Notes: generated from the letters alone by a model not told the origin. A DNA stretch of 64,000 nucleotides from Echiichthys vipera (GCA_963691815.1 OY829661.1:27345398-27409397); one strand, 5' to 3'; numbered from the stretch's first letter, positions 1 to 11,100 are shown. A program made the numbers and translations.

Positions 1-404
1 AAAAAAACAGAATGGCAGTGGAGGTCTTGGCGGAGAAGTTGTGCACGCGGGTGCTAAAGAAAAATAAGGTGACCATGCCCGCCATGAAACCCGAGGACAT
101 CATCAGGCGTCTGTCTGAAAGAACGTGGGCTGAAGTGGAGGGGATCAACTTTTTCCACAACAGGAAGACCTTCAGAAACCTGGACAAGGCCATTTTCAAG
201 GACCTGTGCAAGAAGTGGGGCGGTGCAGACTTGGTGCTGATCGCCATGAAAACAGGGGAACCAGCACTGGAGAACCACATCGCCGCCTTCGTCAAAAATG
301 ACCTGACGTCTCCAGCGAACACACGGAACGGCATCAGCAGATTCTTCAGCTCCGCGCGCAAAGCCATCGCCAATGTCTTCAGATGCGGGGCAGGTGTGAC
401 ATAG
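1..404 (+). CDS. C-terminal end of an unrecognised protein, second copy of the 42852-45038 gene (cut by window edge)
   Basis: The frame is open from base 3 and ends in TAG at 402-404. The 130 residues from the methionine at 12 match the last 130 residues of the minus-strand gene at 42852-45038 except at 8 positions (122/130 identical). The methionine at 12 is internal in the longer copy: the residues just before it (K-N-R) also match, so this is the tail of a longer reading frame lying left of the window, not a 130-residue gene. No stop or frameshift interrupts it. The block is basic, lacks a signal peptide or membrane segment, and contains a W-G-G motif in its middle. I do not recognise the family and assign no function. 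Confidence 0.7.
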   Translation, partial: KNRMAVEVLAEKLCTRVLKKNKVTMPAMKPEDIIRRLSERTWAEVEGINFFHNRKTFRNLDKAIFKDLCKKWGGADLVLIAMKTGEPALENHIAAFVKNDLTSPANTRNGISRFFSSARKAIANVFRCGAGVT

Positions 405-427
405 GGGACACGTCCACCACTCAGTGC

Positions 428-650
428 CGGGTGATCCGGTTGACTTCTTCCAGATGAGCTGGTTGACCTCTTCCAGGGGCACTGGTTGACTTCTTCCAGG
501 TGCGCTGGTCGACTTCTTCCAGGTGCGCTGGTCGACTTCTTCCAGATGAGCTGGTTGACTTCTTCCAGGGGCACTGGTTGACTTCTTCCAGGTGATCCGG
601 TTGACTTCTTCCAGGTGAGCTGGTTGAGTATATTCTGTCAGGTGCGCTGG
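428..650 (+). repeat. 23-bp minisatellite just after the stop codon
   Basis: About nine units share the core GGTTGACTTCTTCCAG with a variable 7-bp remainder. The copy downstream of the 42852-45038 gene (about 42715-42830, inverted) has fewer units, so the array changed length after duplication. Confidence 0.85.
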
Positions 651-1498
651 TTGTATGTATTCAGTACCGGTTGATCTGGGAAGAATAAAAAAACAAACAC
701 AAAAATAAAACAAATAAAACCAAATAACAGATGATGCCTGTATCTCTCATCATTTGCTGTAAGAAGTGTAAATACTCGGTATGTTTTAATATGAACACAT
801 GCATTAACGTTAAAATTATAATCATGACCTAAAATATTAAATATTAATATTAAAGGAAGTTGTGTTTTTTGTGGAAAATGCATCACAGACTACTTAATCA
901 GACAATTGTAATCTAAGGATAACAATAATGAAAAACATAAAATTAGAGGTCACATGAAGATATTTTAAGGTTTAAAATGGGGAAATAGGATCAAACAATC
1001 CCAATTTAACAGTCTAAGTGAAATATATCTTAATGTGTTATTCTGACATGTTGTAGTGAAGGTGTTGGGAGTTTGTTTCTATAACGCTGAGGACGGCAAA
1101 GTGAAACATCCACAGTTAAAAATGGTATTTTGTCAGAAAAAGGTCACAGTGTAAATGAATGTTGAGGTCGTGTTTCTGCAGAGAGATGTTTCCTCCCCTC
1201 GAGGAAAACACCAGCTGTAGTTCCACTAATGATTACTGACGTGTCGCCCTCGTTGGCAGGAGGTAGTGACAGCAGAGAAAGCGTGTGGGATGACAACTCA
1301 TGAAGGTCTCCAATCGGATCTCAAGCCACGTCGAAATTAACCTTTTTAAAAAAAGATCCTTTTCAAAAATTGGTGCGTTTGCAGACGATGTCCCTGTTTT
1401 AGGCTTTAAAGAAATAAAACAGTCTAATAAAGGTTTAGAGACTAACAGCTGCTATGAACAAGCACTATAATGATAATCAGAGTAATGGGATGGTCACG

Positions 1499-1764
1499 TC
1501 TGACGTAACATAATTTCAAAATACGATTTCTGGGTCCAAACCGAAGAGCTGTTTTAAGGTTATGTGCTCAGACCCGTGGATCTCATTCATCAAAATGAAA
1601 CACTTAAAGAGTTCAGTGTTTGATTAAAGATCTACTCCGTAAGATTTCCATCTATTTAATTGTCTTTTTGTGGAGTATTCAAACATCCGTGTATGTGGCG
1701 ACATCCGCGGATAAACGTAAATACGCCGCCAGATGCTGCTGACAGCGGTTGGTCTCGTCACTAA
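1499..1764. repeat. Half of a MITE end plus unclassified dispersed repeat
   Basis: At 1509-1548 the sequence TTTCAAAATACGATTTC followed by GGGTCCAAAC matches one terminal part of the 221-bp MITE at 39757-39977. The following 1600-1760 resembles 38650-38900 in patches (TTTCCATCTA, TTAATTGTCTTTT, ACGCCGCCA), suggesting another dispersed element. No coding content is visible. Confidence 0.5.
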
Positions 1765-2391
1765 GGGCGCACTCACACTGTCCTTCCGTCCCGTGCCCCG
1801 TGCTTTAGGGTCCTTGTCCCCCCCTCCAGGCCCGTTTGTACTCACACTACCTGGGCCTCGGAGAATGCTTCTTGCTGCCTATACGTCATCACGCCGTAAC
1901 ACGTCACACGCATTGATGACGTCATGCCGATGCGTGGCTTTGTTTCCAGATCTTTCCGTAGACCTCTGAGTTTTTGTGCGTCTTGTCGACTGTTATTGAA
2001 TTTTTTCATCGACCAAATCTGCAGTAAACACTCCACCTCCGCATCACACCAACGTGAACCTTTCACCGCCATTGTTGTTGTTGTTTAATGTCCGCGCATG
2101 GTCCCTCCTTCTTTTTTCTATGTCCCAACAGGCGCACAGGAAATGACCTCAGAACCGCCGTAGGCCTCGTGCTAGTGCTCGTACACGTGCGCACACTCGT
2201 GCTCGTACACGTGCGCACACTCGTGCTTGACATTCGCAAACGTGCTTTACAAAAGCCAACCTCTCTCAGACGGGCCGTGGACGGCGAGCTGGCTAGGCGC
2301 GGAGCGGGTGCACTCACACTTGTCAACCGCACTAGGCTTTAGCCGAAAAACCTGTTTTGGCCCGGTGCGGAAGGACAGTGTGAGTGCGCCC
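1765..2391. mobile_element. PIF/Harbinger-like DNA transposon remnant, 627 bp
   Basis: Both ends carry the same inverted repeat starting GGGCGCACTCACACTGTCCT, flanked on each side by TAA (1762-1764 and 2392-2394). A 3-bp TWA target duplication is typical of PIF/Harbinger elements. It is too short for a transposase but holds a piece of a Myb-like reading frame (1842-2072, minus). Further ends of the same family occur at 62519-62655 and 63690-63718, each followed by TAA. Confidence 0.7.
1842..2072 (-). pseudogene. Fragment of Myb/SANT-like accessory protein of a Harbinger element
   Basis: The 76-residue frame begins with a segment rich in W, E and L (G-S-R-W-C-D-A-E-V-E-C-L-L-Q-I-W) that resembles the first helix of the Myb/SANT-like domain encoded as the second protein of Harbinger transposons. 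The rest of the domain is lost. It lies entirely inside the TIR-bounded element, which supports the assignment. It is not expected to be functional. Confidence 0.45.
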
Positions 2392-2396
2392 TAACT

Positions 2397-2758
2397 TCAC
2401 TTTTCATCGGAAATCTGGAATTTCCAACTTCTGAGTCAGGCTTGGAGCGAGGCCACAAGTGTAACAGGAACGTGTGTGTGTGGATTTGAGTTGGTAAAAC
2501 ATATGATCTTACTACTGAGCCACCAGACGCCCCATGTACCAGCGCTAGAAGTTCTCAACGCGGCGGCCTGTATTCGATTCCCACCTGCGGCCCTTCAAGC
2601 TGTCTCATCCGATAAAGGCATGAAAAGGTAAGAAAAAGAGGGGGACATTTAGGGGACGGACAGGAAATAGAGAGGTGAGTGTGTTTCTAAAGTTTACCAA
2701 AGAGCAAAAATAAATAAATAAGTTGTCAACACATATAACCTGTGTTCGAAATTGTTCC

Positions 2759-2802
<44 letters not shown>

Positions 2803-3294
2803 GCGCTACACACACACACTTGCAGCCCTTGAGGCCAACAGAGTGAACAAGCAGCACCTGGACAGTTCCTCTCAAGGACTTCATACCCAGGGTTATTAAT
2901 GACGTTACTTAACAGAGACATGTATGTGTGCATGCAGGGCAGGAAGTCACATGCCCACTCACCCACTTTCACACACAAAGACACACACACACACGTCTTT
3001 GACCTTAAGCTCTCAGCATGCGTGGTCATGAATTTGGCATTTATCCGTCATTTGTCATTAACTATGCCTCCCTGTTTCCTCTTGCTTTCTCTCCCGCTGG
3101 TCTTCTTATTCCCTGGTGTCTTCCAGTCCTTCCCTAAAATCTGTTTTGCCTGCAGACATCGTTGCCACACTGAACAGTAGTCACCACATCTGCAAATTTG
3201 TTGATTTGGAATATTTCAGATCTGAATTTATCCAAGTGTGATAGGATAGGATGTATGAGGCCAGGTTAACAGTGCCACCATGAGAAAGACATCT
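2397..3294. other. Noncoding stretch with CA microsatellite
   Basis: No gene recognised. It holds a (CA)n tract at 2761-2800 followed by CGCGCGCT and more CA, and a shorter CA tract near 2982-2994. Confidence 0.6.
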
Positions 3295-3592
3295 AAAAGA
3301 TGCAAAATAATAATAAAATAATCACCACAAAAAGATGCAAATGACTAAAAATAGATGCAAAACCAGCAAGAAAAGATGCAAAATGACTCAAAATAGATGC
3401 AAAACCACCACAAAAAGATGCAAAATGACTCAAAATAGATGCAAAACCACCACAAAAAGATGCAAAATGACTAAAAATAGATGCAAAACCAGCACAAAAA
3501 GATGCAAAATGACTCAAAATAGATGCAAAACCACAACAAAAAGATGCAAATGACTAAAAATAGATGCAAAACCACCACAAAAAGATGTGAAT
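3295..3592 (+). repeat. 42-bp minisatellite, locus 1 (plus orientation)
   Basis: Tandem units of 42 bp, each two related 21-bp halves that both begin GATGCAAAA: one continues with a CCACCACAAAAA end, the other with a TGACTAAAAATA end. Read as codons one unit gives MTKNRCKTTTKRCK. Some units here have ACTCAAAATA or a deletion of one A run, so the frame shifts within the array. Confidence 0.95.
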
Positions 3593-4224
3593 TCAAATTT
3601 TTTTGACAAAATACTAAAGATAAAATACACAATAAAAAAGGATAAAATATCTTGTGCACATAAAATCAACAACCTATGTATTTGGTGTGAAAAGCCAAAG
3701 AAACAGAAGGGGGTCATCATTACATGTAGTATGTTTTTATTTTGCTTGCACTAGAAGCTAAAAATAGCAGCTTGTAATTAAAAATACATGTATTCTGTGT
3801 TATTTAGTTGTCTTCCTGTTTGTTTTGGCCTGGAGATGCTTTAAAAGGCCACGCTGGAGCTATTTTTTTAAATGAACCAAACTCAAACTCTTGTTATGTT
3901 GCATTCGCTGACGCTCCGCACATCTTTGCTGCTTGTTTTTTTGCTTTTTTGGCACATTTTCAAGCTCAAGTCAACATTCAATTGTTTGCAAATCACCTAA
4001 ATGTTTGTCCAATGAAGTGTCACTGTAGCATAATTGCAGTGCAGGCACCCGAGGGTGGGAGGCCAGTGGCACATTATTAAACATGACAATGAAGGAGCCA
4101 CAAGGGGGCAACAGCAGGCCGGACAGTGCTGCACACTGCTGCATGAAAGTGGTTCCTATGAGACAAACCACAAGTCAATTAATCAAAGTGTCTCTTGACG
4201 CTCTTTCTAACACATGAAGAGTCA
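3593..4224. other. Noncoding, nothing recognised
   Basis: AT-rich single-copy-looking sequence between two minisatellite arrays of opposite orientation. No gene, RNA or element could be supported. Confidence 0.5.
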
Positions 4225-4806
4225 TAGCTATTTTTAGTCATTTTGCATCTTTTTGTGGTGGTTTTGCATCTATTTTTAGTCATTTTGTATCTTTTTGTGG
4301 TGCTTTTGCATCTATTTTTAATCATTTTGCAGCTTTTTGTGGTGGTTTTGCATCTATTTGTAGTCATTTTGCATCTTTTTGTGATGGTTTTGCATCTATT
4401 TTTAGTCATTTTGCATATTTTTGTGGTGGTTTTGCATCTATTTGTAGTCATTTTGCATCTTTTAGTGGTGGTTTTGCATCTATTTTAATCATTTTGCATC
4501 TTTTTGTGGTGGTTTTGCATCTATTTTTAGTCATTTTGCATCTTTTTGTGGTGGTTTTGCATCTATTTGTAGTCATTTTGCATCTTTTTGTGGTGGTTTT
4601 GCATCTATTTTTAATCATTTTGCATCTTTTTGTGCTGGTTTTGCATCTATTTTTAATCATTTTGCATGTTTTTGTGCTTATTTTGCATCTATTTTTAATC
4701 ACATTGCATCTTTTTGTGGTGGGTTTGCATCTTTATAGTCATTTTGCATCTGTTTGTGGTGGTTTTGCATCTGTTTTGAGTCATTTTGCATCTTTTAGTG
4801 GTGGTG
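4225..4806 (-). repeat. 42-bp minisatellite, locus 2 (minus orientation)
   Basis: Same family as locus 1 but inverted, with units reading TTTTTGTGGTGGTTTTGCAT on the plus strand. Variants include a GCTGGTTTT form and short units near 4730. Loci 1 and 2 face each other across about 630 bp and could pair as a long hairpin. Confidence 0.95.
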
Positions 4807-5269
4807 TCTGTAACGTGTGACAGTAACAACTTTGTTTGCTCCTGTGACCCTTCTTTAAAATGGCTTAAGGTTAACTCTGGGCTATGTTTGCTGAATAATA
4901 GAATTACATAATCATTATAGTCTCTAATTGTACAGAGCATGCACGCCTATTGGATTTGTATTGTATTGCACATAATAAGTGCAGCTGTTTAGCTTCAAGG
5001 AAAATAAAGGCCCCAAAATAGATCCCTTACAAAGTATTCCCATATGGTGCATGAATACGAGCTCTTTTGCAGCACGTGTGTACAGTCGCAGAGGCAGCAG
5101 TGGGTTTAATGCATCACACAAGGAAAGGAAATTTGATCTGTTTTAATTTGTGATTGTAGAAGATTATAGTGGCGAAAAAAAAGTACACACACACACACAC
5201 ACACGTCAGAACATGTATACAACATACATGGAGAAAAAAAATACAAAAATAAAAATAGAAACAATGGAT
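4807..5269. other. Noncoding with short AC tract
   Basis: No gene recognised. An (AC)n tract lies at about 5186-5204. Confidence 0.5.
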
Positions 5270-5830
5270 TAAAGGTTGAATATGGAGAATGAGCAGAAAA
5301 GCTCCCTCTAATGTCTTAAGATCGTCGTTGCAACAACAAAAAATAACTCCAGCAGTCGGGTTGCCAGGTTGGTCAGACCCGGCCCAGTAGCTCCAGGAGA
5401 CCGGAGTCTGTTTGAGCCTGTTTGAACCCGTCCCCTCCAGAAAATCACACCATAAAAACAAGGATTAGAGGAGGTTGACTGACCGTTAGCGTTAGCCGTT
5501 AGCGTTAGCCGTTCCAGCTAAGTGCAGATGAAAGTGATGTTAGCATCAAGGAGCAGCGTAGCCATGTGGGCGTGCGTTTGAATGGCGTTCCTCTCCTTTC
5601 TCTCAGTCCATGGAGTGAATGCTCGGCCTATAGTGACTCTGGTTGTTGCCCGTCTCCGCTCACTCAGCTGCTGGGACGAAGAACGCCCCCTTCACTGAGG
5701 CTCCCAAGCAGCTGCAGGATTGGCTAACTCCATTTCACCCAGTGCCAGCCTACAGTAGCTGCACCCAACAACAGACAACACTGTCAACCAGCAACGCCCC
5801 AACGCTATTGGCTGCTACCATGGAAACACA
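5270..5830. repeat. Dispersed element shared with 46617-46895 (inverted)
   Basis: Bases 5550-5800 are close to the reverse complement of 46650-46895, and both regions start an arm with AAAGGTTGAATATG. The copy here has about 250 bp of extra internal sequence, including GTTAGC repeats at 5486-5511. No coding capacity is seen. It is probably a nonautonomous DNA transposon, class not determined. Confidence 0.6.
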
Positions 5831-6179
5831 ACGGGACAGAAAGTCATTGTCAAACTAAATATATGTTTTTATGAAAAAGCAATACTTTCATTTAGTACCC
5901 TTCAAAACGCCCTTTGGGTGTATTATTTAAAATATATATGTAGCTTTAAATCAATATTCTACATATTCAAACTTTAAGAGAATAATATAATAAGACACAA
6001 AATGATAATTAGGAGGATGTTAAGATAAAAAGGTGTGTCTTGGTAGCAGTATAAAAGGAAATACTCACATATTATACCTGAGTAAATGCACTTTACTGTA
6101 CTGCAAAGTGAATGCCGTAACCTGTTTTTTCCCTTTCTTATAGCTCACTTTGCCAGCAGCAGAGGCATCACCGTTTACT

Positions 6180-6421
6180 CTTCTGCTGATGAGATGAGAG
6201 TGGACGGATTTAGTTAAACGGAGAAAGAGAGAGAGAGAGCGAGGGGGGGGAGGGAGGCGTTTTACTCCAGTGTGTGTTGAGGATGCTGTCAGTGAGGAGG
6301 AGAGTACCAGAGAGGATGGTGGATGCTGCGACGGAGCTGCGCTTTCTGTCACACTGAAGCAGCTCTCACCCTGTCAGGAGGAGAAAGACAGAAGCACCAC
6401 CCTCTGTTTACAAAGCCTCAG
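6180..6421 (+). other. Possible noncoding first exon and promoter region
   Basis: A GAGA-rich and G-rich stretch (6220-6260) precedes sequence ending in CCTCAG|GTAAGAGC, a near-consensus splice donor at 6421/6422. The only short frame inside (ATG at 6317) stops after 13 codons. The orientation and position would suit a 5' untranslated exon of rph3a, whose first coding exon at 27448 starts behind an acceptor and so needs an upstream exon. This link is inference only; a 21-kb first intron would result. Confidence 0.3.
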
Positions 6422-6786
6422 GTAAGAGCAGCCATTCATTCTAAACTGATCCATGATGTTGTTTTAAAAAAAGGAAAAATCAACGTTTAGTTTGAACTTT
6501 TCGCTTCACAGCATCGTACGTAGCCTGCATTTTTTATGTTTGAATAAGTGGTTCAGTTACAGTTATATACAATGAACTATAGTCAGCTAATTATCATCAG
6601 CAGATAGAGTGTAAATACTTTGAATAATAATATTAATAGTAAAAAAATCAACTATTCAGATGTAAAACATATTTTGACATGATTTTTCAGATGCTTTATT
6701 TCCTCAAAATATATTTTTCATCATTTTCCTTTTACTACGATGCACATTGCCGATTAAATGGAAGATTCAAACTGTTTATTAACAAG

Positions 6787-7165
6787 TACCGTTTTTCCGC
6801 ACTATAAGTTGCACCTAAAAACCTTCAAATGTCTCAAAAGCCGACAGTGCTCCTTATAACCCGGTGCTCCTTATATATGGACCAATATTGAGCCACAACA
6901 GGTCTCCAACTACGGTGAGCAGCCGCCGACTCTATTTTCCCCCGTAGAAGAAGTAACGCGCGGTGCATGTTGAGATATACGACTGCATGAAGCGTGCCGT
7001 TTCATTTCCATGTGTGTGTTTGTGTAAAGAGCCCAAAATGGCTCCTGTTAAGAGATACGCTTACGACGCAGAGTTTAAACTCAAGGCCATTAGTCACGCA
7101 GTAGAACACGGGAATAGAGCAGCAGCCAGAGAGTTGAACATGAACCAATCAATGGTAGGGTTAAT
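6787..7165 (+). mobile_element. Pogo/Tigger-like (Tc1/mariner superfamily) element, 5' end only
   Basis: The sequence starts with the CCGCACTATAAG...CACCTAAAAACC end that is abundant in fish genomes, and continues into a reading frame (ATG at 7038) with the residues K-R-Y-A-Y-D-A-E-F-K-L-K-A-I. That is the start of the helix-turn-helix domain of pogo-type transposases, followed by N-R-A-A-A-R-E-L-N. Homology stops at about 7160 and the frame ends at 7193, so no catalytic domain remains. Confidence 0.75.
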
Positions 7166-8727
7166 TAAACAATCAAGCTATAATATGTCTTAGTTTATGA
7201 GTTTTAGAGGGACTGTAGGGGGCTTTTGTTACCTTTTGGACAGAACAGGGGTTGGCTCATGTTCCCAGTCTTTATGCTAAGCAGAGATAGTTTAGATAGA
7301 TAGATATTTAACGTTCAGACTTGCGAGTGGTAGTGTTGTTCTTAGCTAACTCCCCTACTTGCGTTGTGAATAAATGACCTCTAGAGCCGCTGGTAGGTGG
7401 ATTTTGAGCGAGGCTAGCTGTTTCATCCTGTTTCCAATCTAAGCGAAGCTAACCGACTGCCACCGTCTCCGGCTACATATTTAGCGTACTCTAGAGTAGC
7501 ATCGATGCTAGTTAACTCCCTGAAGAGAAAGAAAATAAGCATTGGTTCCACACGTAACTCCTCTTAAAACCACAACTAAACAAATGTTAATTTACCAGCT
7601 TTAGGTCGTTGAATTTTACTACTTTTTTCAGGCGTTGCCAGGCTAGCTGTTTCCCCCTGCTTTCACTCTTTATGCTAAGCTAAGCTAACTGTTCCCTGAC
7701 AGATAGTGGTATTGATCTTTTCGTCAAGAAAGTTGTACAGTGGCTGATAAAAATGACACGTGTGCAGCAGAGATGAGGAGTCTTTATCTCCCTGTAATAG
7801 TCGCTGGTCAGCTCCAAAGACACTGTTGGTACAGGAGCATGCAGCAGCTCACTGGCTAACACGTAGTGGCAGCAGGGAAGTCAAAGCTGGTAGGGAAAGA
7901 GAAGACGAAGAAAAGGAAGCATGCATTTAGCTCAGTGTGTGCGTGAAATCGATTTAGCAATACTATAACAGACTTTTTTTTATTTGGTCTATCATCCTCA
8001 GCCACAGTCAACTTTATTAAGTCCCCCTCTTCTTTCCCAGGCTCCCTGTAATCCCCGCTGAATGCTCCTTTTGACCCCCAATCAGCTGTATTGACTGTGC
8101 TGTGAATGAGGTGGGTGGTGGTGGATTATACAGGCCACTAAGCGCTCAGGTGCTGACTGATGTGGCTAATGTGCTTGAGCGGAAACGGTTCACGCCAACT
8201 CAACACCCCCCTGCCTGCTGAACTCAGGGGAAATATTTCCTACCGTGAAGGTTTCTTTCCCTCGTGTCTGTGTTTTTTGAGATGTTGGTATTGCACGACT
8301 TAATTGTCTTGGGTGCAGCTCTTTTACATTACATTTCATTTAGCTGACGCTTTTATTCCAAGTGCTCTTAGTGGCGAAATATCTGCTGTCAGTCTGAGGT
8401 TAATTAGTCAAGTTCTGTACTTACATACACATCCAACATACTTGGACTTGCGTATTTCCATTTTATGCAACTTGAAGGATGAAATGTTCATTTATGTGTT
8501 GTGTTATGTTCTTAACCCTTTGAACTCTGCAATAGAAACGGACCTCCAGTGTCTCCGTTGGTATTTTTGCATCAGTCATTAAACAATAATAATCATTAAA
8601 AGTATTGAAATTGCCATAAATTTAAACAACTTAACAATAACCAGACTTGCTTTTTTCATAAGAAATTGTAATAAATAAACATACAAAACAGTTTAACCCA
8701 AGAGTATTTCTGAATTTTTATGAGCAA
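7166..8727. other. Noncoding; old dispersed repeat with GCTAAGCTAA motifs
   Basis: Segments at 7255-7300 and 7640-7700 (CTGTTTCCCCCTG, TTTATGCTAAGCTAAGC) belong to a repeat also present at 47463-47640. The remainder to 8727 shows nothing recognisable. Confidence 0.5.
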
Positions 8728-8960
8728 GTCAAGTCAAGAGATCTTTATTGTCCCCGGGGGCAGTTTCCAGTGCGGCCAGCAGTAAAAACAACATTAAAAT
8801 GCACAATAGTGACACAAACGATGGAAGAGATGGAATACACAACAATATTGGTGACGTGAATGACATGGGACAAGGAAACGGGACGACAATTGACAATCAT
8901 CAACCCAACAAACAAACAAAGTGCAAGAGTGCCACACTGGATGAAAGCAAAGAGTTAAAG
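8728..8960. repeat. Possible LINE/SINE tail fragment
   Basis: AGATCTTTATTGTCCCCGGG followed by GCAGTTTCCAGTGC resembles the inverted 3' tail shared by fish L2/Rex1-type LINEs and SINEs. The remainder is degenerate. Confidence 0.3.
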
Positions 8961-9081
8961 TGACCACAGTACTATCAATTGTTATTAAGGCCAGTAGTCA
9001 ACGGAACCCAGGATTTTCTAAATCTGACACTTCTGCGTAATCTGCGTCTCGATGGAAGCAGTTTAAATTCAGGTGCCAGAG

Positions 9082-9961
9082 CAGGGGTGTCAAACATGTG
9101 GCCCGTTGGCCGGAACTAGCCCGCCAAGGGGTCCAATCCGGCCCAAGGGATGACTTTGCAATGTCTAAAAATTAGCAACTGAACGGCAATTTTTTAATAA
9201 AAGTGCTGGAGCTGTTCTTTTGCTGTCAGGTCGACTCTTATTTATGAGGATGGACGAACGAAACCGAACGAGGGCCTTTGATCTACTCCTTAAAAAAATG
9301 GTTTATGGGTGTTCTCAGGAGGGGGGCTGGAGTCTCCCTTAGAGAGAGGGGGAGAAGTTCAGCATCCGTGAGGAACTCGGAGTAGAGCCGCTGCTCCTTT
9401 GCGTTGAAAGGAGCCAGTTGAGGTGGTTCGGGCATCTAGTAAGGATGGACCCAGGACCAGGTGGAGAGATTAGATCTCCAAACTGGCCTGGGAACGCCTC
9501 AGGATCCCCCAGTTAGAGCTGGTTAATGTGGCTCAGGAAAGGGAAGTTTGGGGTCCCCTGCTAAAGCTGCTGCCCCCGAGACCCGACCCCGGATAAGCGG
9601 ATGGAGATGAGATGAGATGCCATGTGACGGTGTTCTTGGTGCAGACACTAATAAAAAACACGCAAGATCAGCCCTGACCCTGCAGGAACCCGCTGTCCAA
9701 ACCCAACTCAAGCCCGAACCAAGGCAACAGTTTTGGGCCCAAACTCAATTTTAATTTTTATAATATTTAGGATTATAAGAGGCTTCATAGTGTTTTGTAT
9801 AAAGACAGTGGTATTCAGAATGAACTTTCTTGCACTAAAACAAAAAGAATAACTCTAGGTTGTCGTTATTTGTGGTTATGCTGTGACTTTACTGGTCCAG
9901 CCCACTTGAGATCCAATTGGGCTGTTGTGGCCCCTGAACTAAAATGAGTTTGACAGCCCTG
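9082..9961. mobile_element. hAT-type nonautonomous element, 880 bp, with nested LINE tail
   Basis: The ends are CAGGGGTGTCAAACATG and the inverted GAGTTTGACAGCCCTG. The flanks TGCCAGAG (9074-9081) and TGCTAGAG (9962-9969) form an 8-bp target duplication with one mismatch, as expected for hAT elements. There is no transposase frame. An RTE-like tail at 9312-9618 sits inside, so it inserted later. Confidence 0.8.
9312..9618 (+). mobile_element. RTE/Rex3-like LINE 3' end (nested)
   Basis: Sequence from GGGGGGCTGGAGTCTCCC to the GGATAAGCGGATGGAGATGA end is one of eight copies of the same 3' end in the window. It lacks the internal part present in 10738-11100. The plus-strand reading of the family encodes the C-terminal part of a reverse transcriptase ORF, and the tail ends in GATGA repeats, typical of RTE-type elements. 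Confidence 0.7.
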
Positions 9962-10046
9962 TGCTAGAGGATGGCGAAGGGTCAGACAGGACATGGTTTG
10001 CGTTGTTCAGTGAGAAATGTCTGTTAGTGGAGTGTCAATAATTACT

Positions 10047-10437
10047 GCACATTCTAACTATTCCCTGAAGTCTGTTGCAAACCAGCAGATAAAAGCAAAC
10101 GTCAGGACAGATTCAATAAAACAAGAATAAAACATTTCCATGAACTTGGAGTCGATGTTTATGTTCCTGAGCTTCCAAAGAAAGTACATGCGCTTGTTAG
10201 CGTTTTTGCACAAGGTATCAACCTGATGCTCAAAGGACAGCCTGTCATCAGCAACTGCCCTCAGATATTTATACTGCTGGACAAACTCAACAGCTTGGTC
10301 ATTGTTCGACAGGAAAGCGGTGGCTGGGCGGGACTTCCTGAAATCAATGGTCATTTCCTTAGTTTGTAGAAGCATTGATGGTGAGTTGCACTTGCACCAC
10401 TGGATGAAATCCTCCACTGTGGGGCATCGGGTCATCG
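10047..10437 (-). pseudogene. L2-type LINE reverse transcriptase C-terminal fragment
   Basis: The minus-strand frame 10058-10435 reads like the end of the RT ORF of L2/CR1-type fish LINEs: V-E-D-F-I-Q-W-C-K near its start, M-T-I-D-F-R, a Y-K-Y-L-R segment (usually Y-K-Y-L-G), and M-F-Y-S-C-F-I-E-S-V with I-C-W at the end. Upstream RT domains are absent, so it is a 5'-truncated dead copy. Confidence 0.7.
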
Positions 10438-10737
10438 TGGCTGAGGAGGCACAAAATCAATGAATCATCAGCGAACTTTACAATGCGGCGTTTCTTGCGT
10501 AAGCTCCGGCTGCATTAGTATAGAGGCAAATATCTCCTATAGACAGATAGGAGAGGCGAGACAACGCATCCCTAAAGGGAGCCGGTGGAGGAGAAGAGAA
10601 CGAGGCGTTTTGATCATTTCATCTGCAGTTAAAACCGACGTTTTGCACTGGAATGTAAATCGTGATAGTGTCATCGCAGACGAACAATTTTCTGCCGCAG
10701 AAAGAATCGCGAGTACAAGCGGCCGAAATGTGTTTCC

Positions 10738-11100
10738 TCAGGAGGGGGGCTGGAGTCTCCCTTAGAGAGAGGGGGAGAAGTTCAGCATCCGTGAGGAACT
10801 CGGAGTAGAGCCGCTGCTCCTTTGCGTTGAAAGGAGCCAGTTGAGGTGGTTCAGGATCATCTGGTAAGGATGAACCCTGGGCGCCTCCCTAGGGAGGTGT
10901 TCCAGGCACGTCCAGCTGGGAGGAGGCCTCGGGGAAGACCCAGGACCAGGTGGAGAGATTAGATCTCCACACTGGCCTGGGAACGCCTCGGGATCCCCCA
11001 GTTAGAGCTGGTTAATGTGGCCCGGGAAAGGGAAGTTTGGGGTCCCCTGCTAAAGCTGCTGCCCCCGTGACCTGACCCTGGATAAGCGGATGAAGATGAG
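10738..11100 (+). mobile_element. RTE/Rex3-like LINE 3' end
   Basis: A more complete copy of the family at 9312, including the GAACCCTGGGCGCCTCCCTA segment, ending GGATAAGCGGATGAAGATGA. It encodes the degenerate end of an RT ORF. Confidence 0.75.

Larger units (their letters stand above)
1..1458 (+). repeat. Left arm of a large inverted duplication (partner 41909-43271)
   Basis: This stretch is the reverse complement of about 41909-43271, covering the protein tail, the 23-bp repeat after the stop, and about 800 bp of AT-rich flank. Similarity ends sharply after CTGCTATGAAC near 1458 (41909 on the other side). The right arm carries about 20 bp near its end that the left arm lacks. The flank shows roughly 7% mismatches plus indels by eye, the coding part about 3%. 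The left end is beyond the window. Confidence 0.85.
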
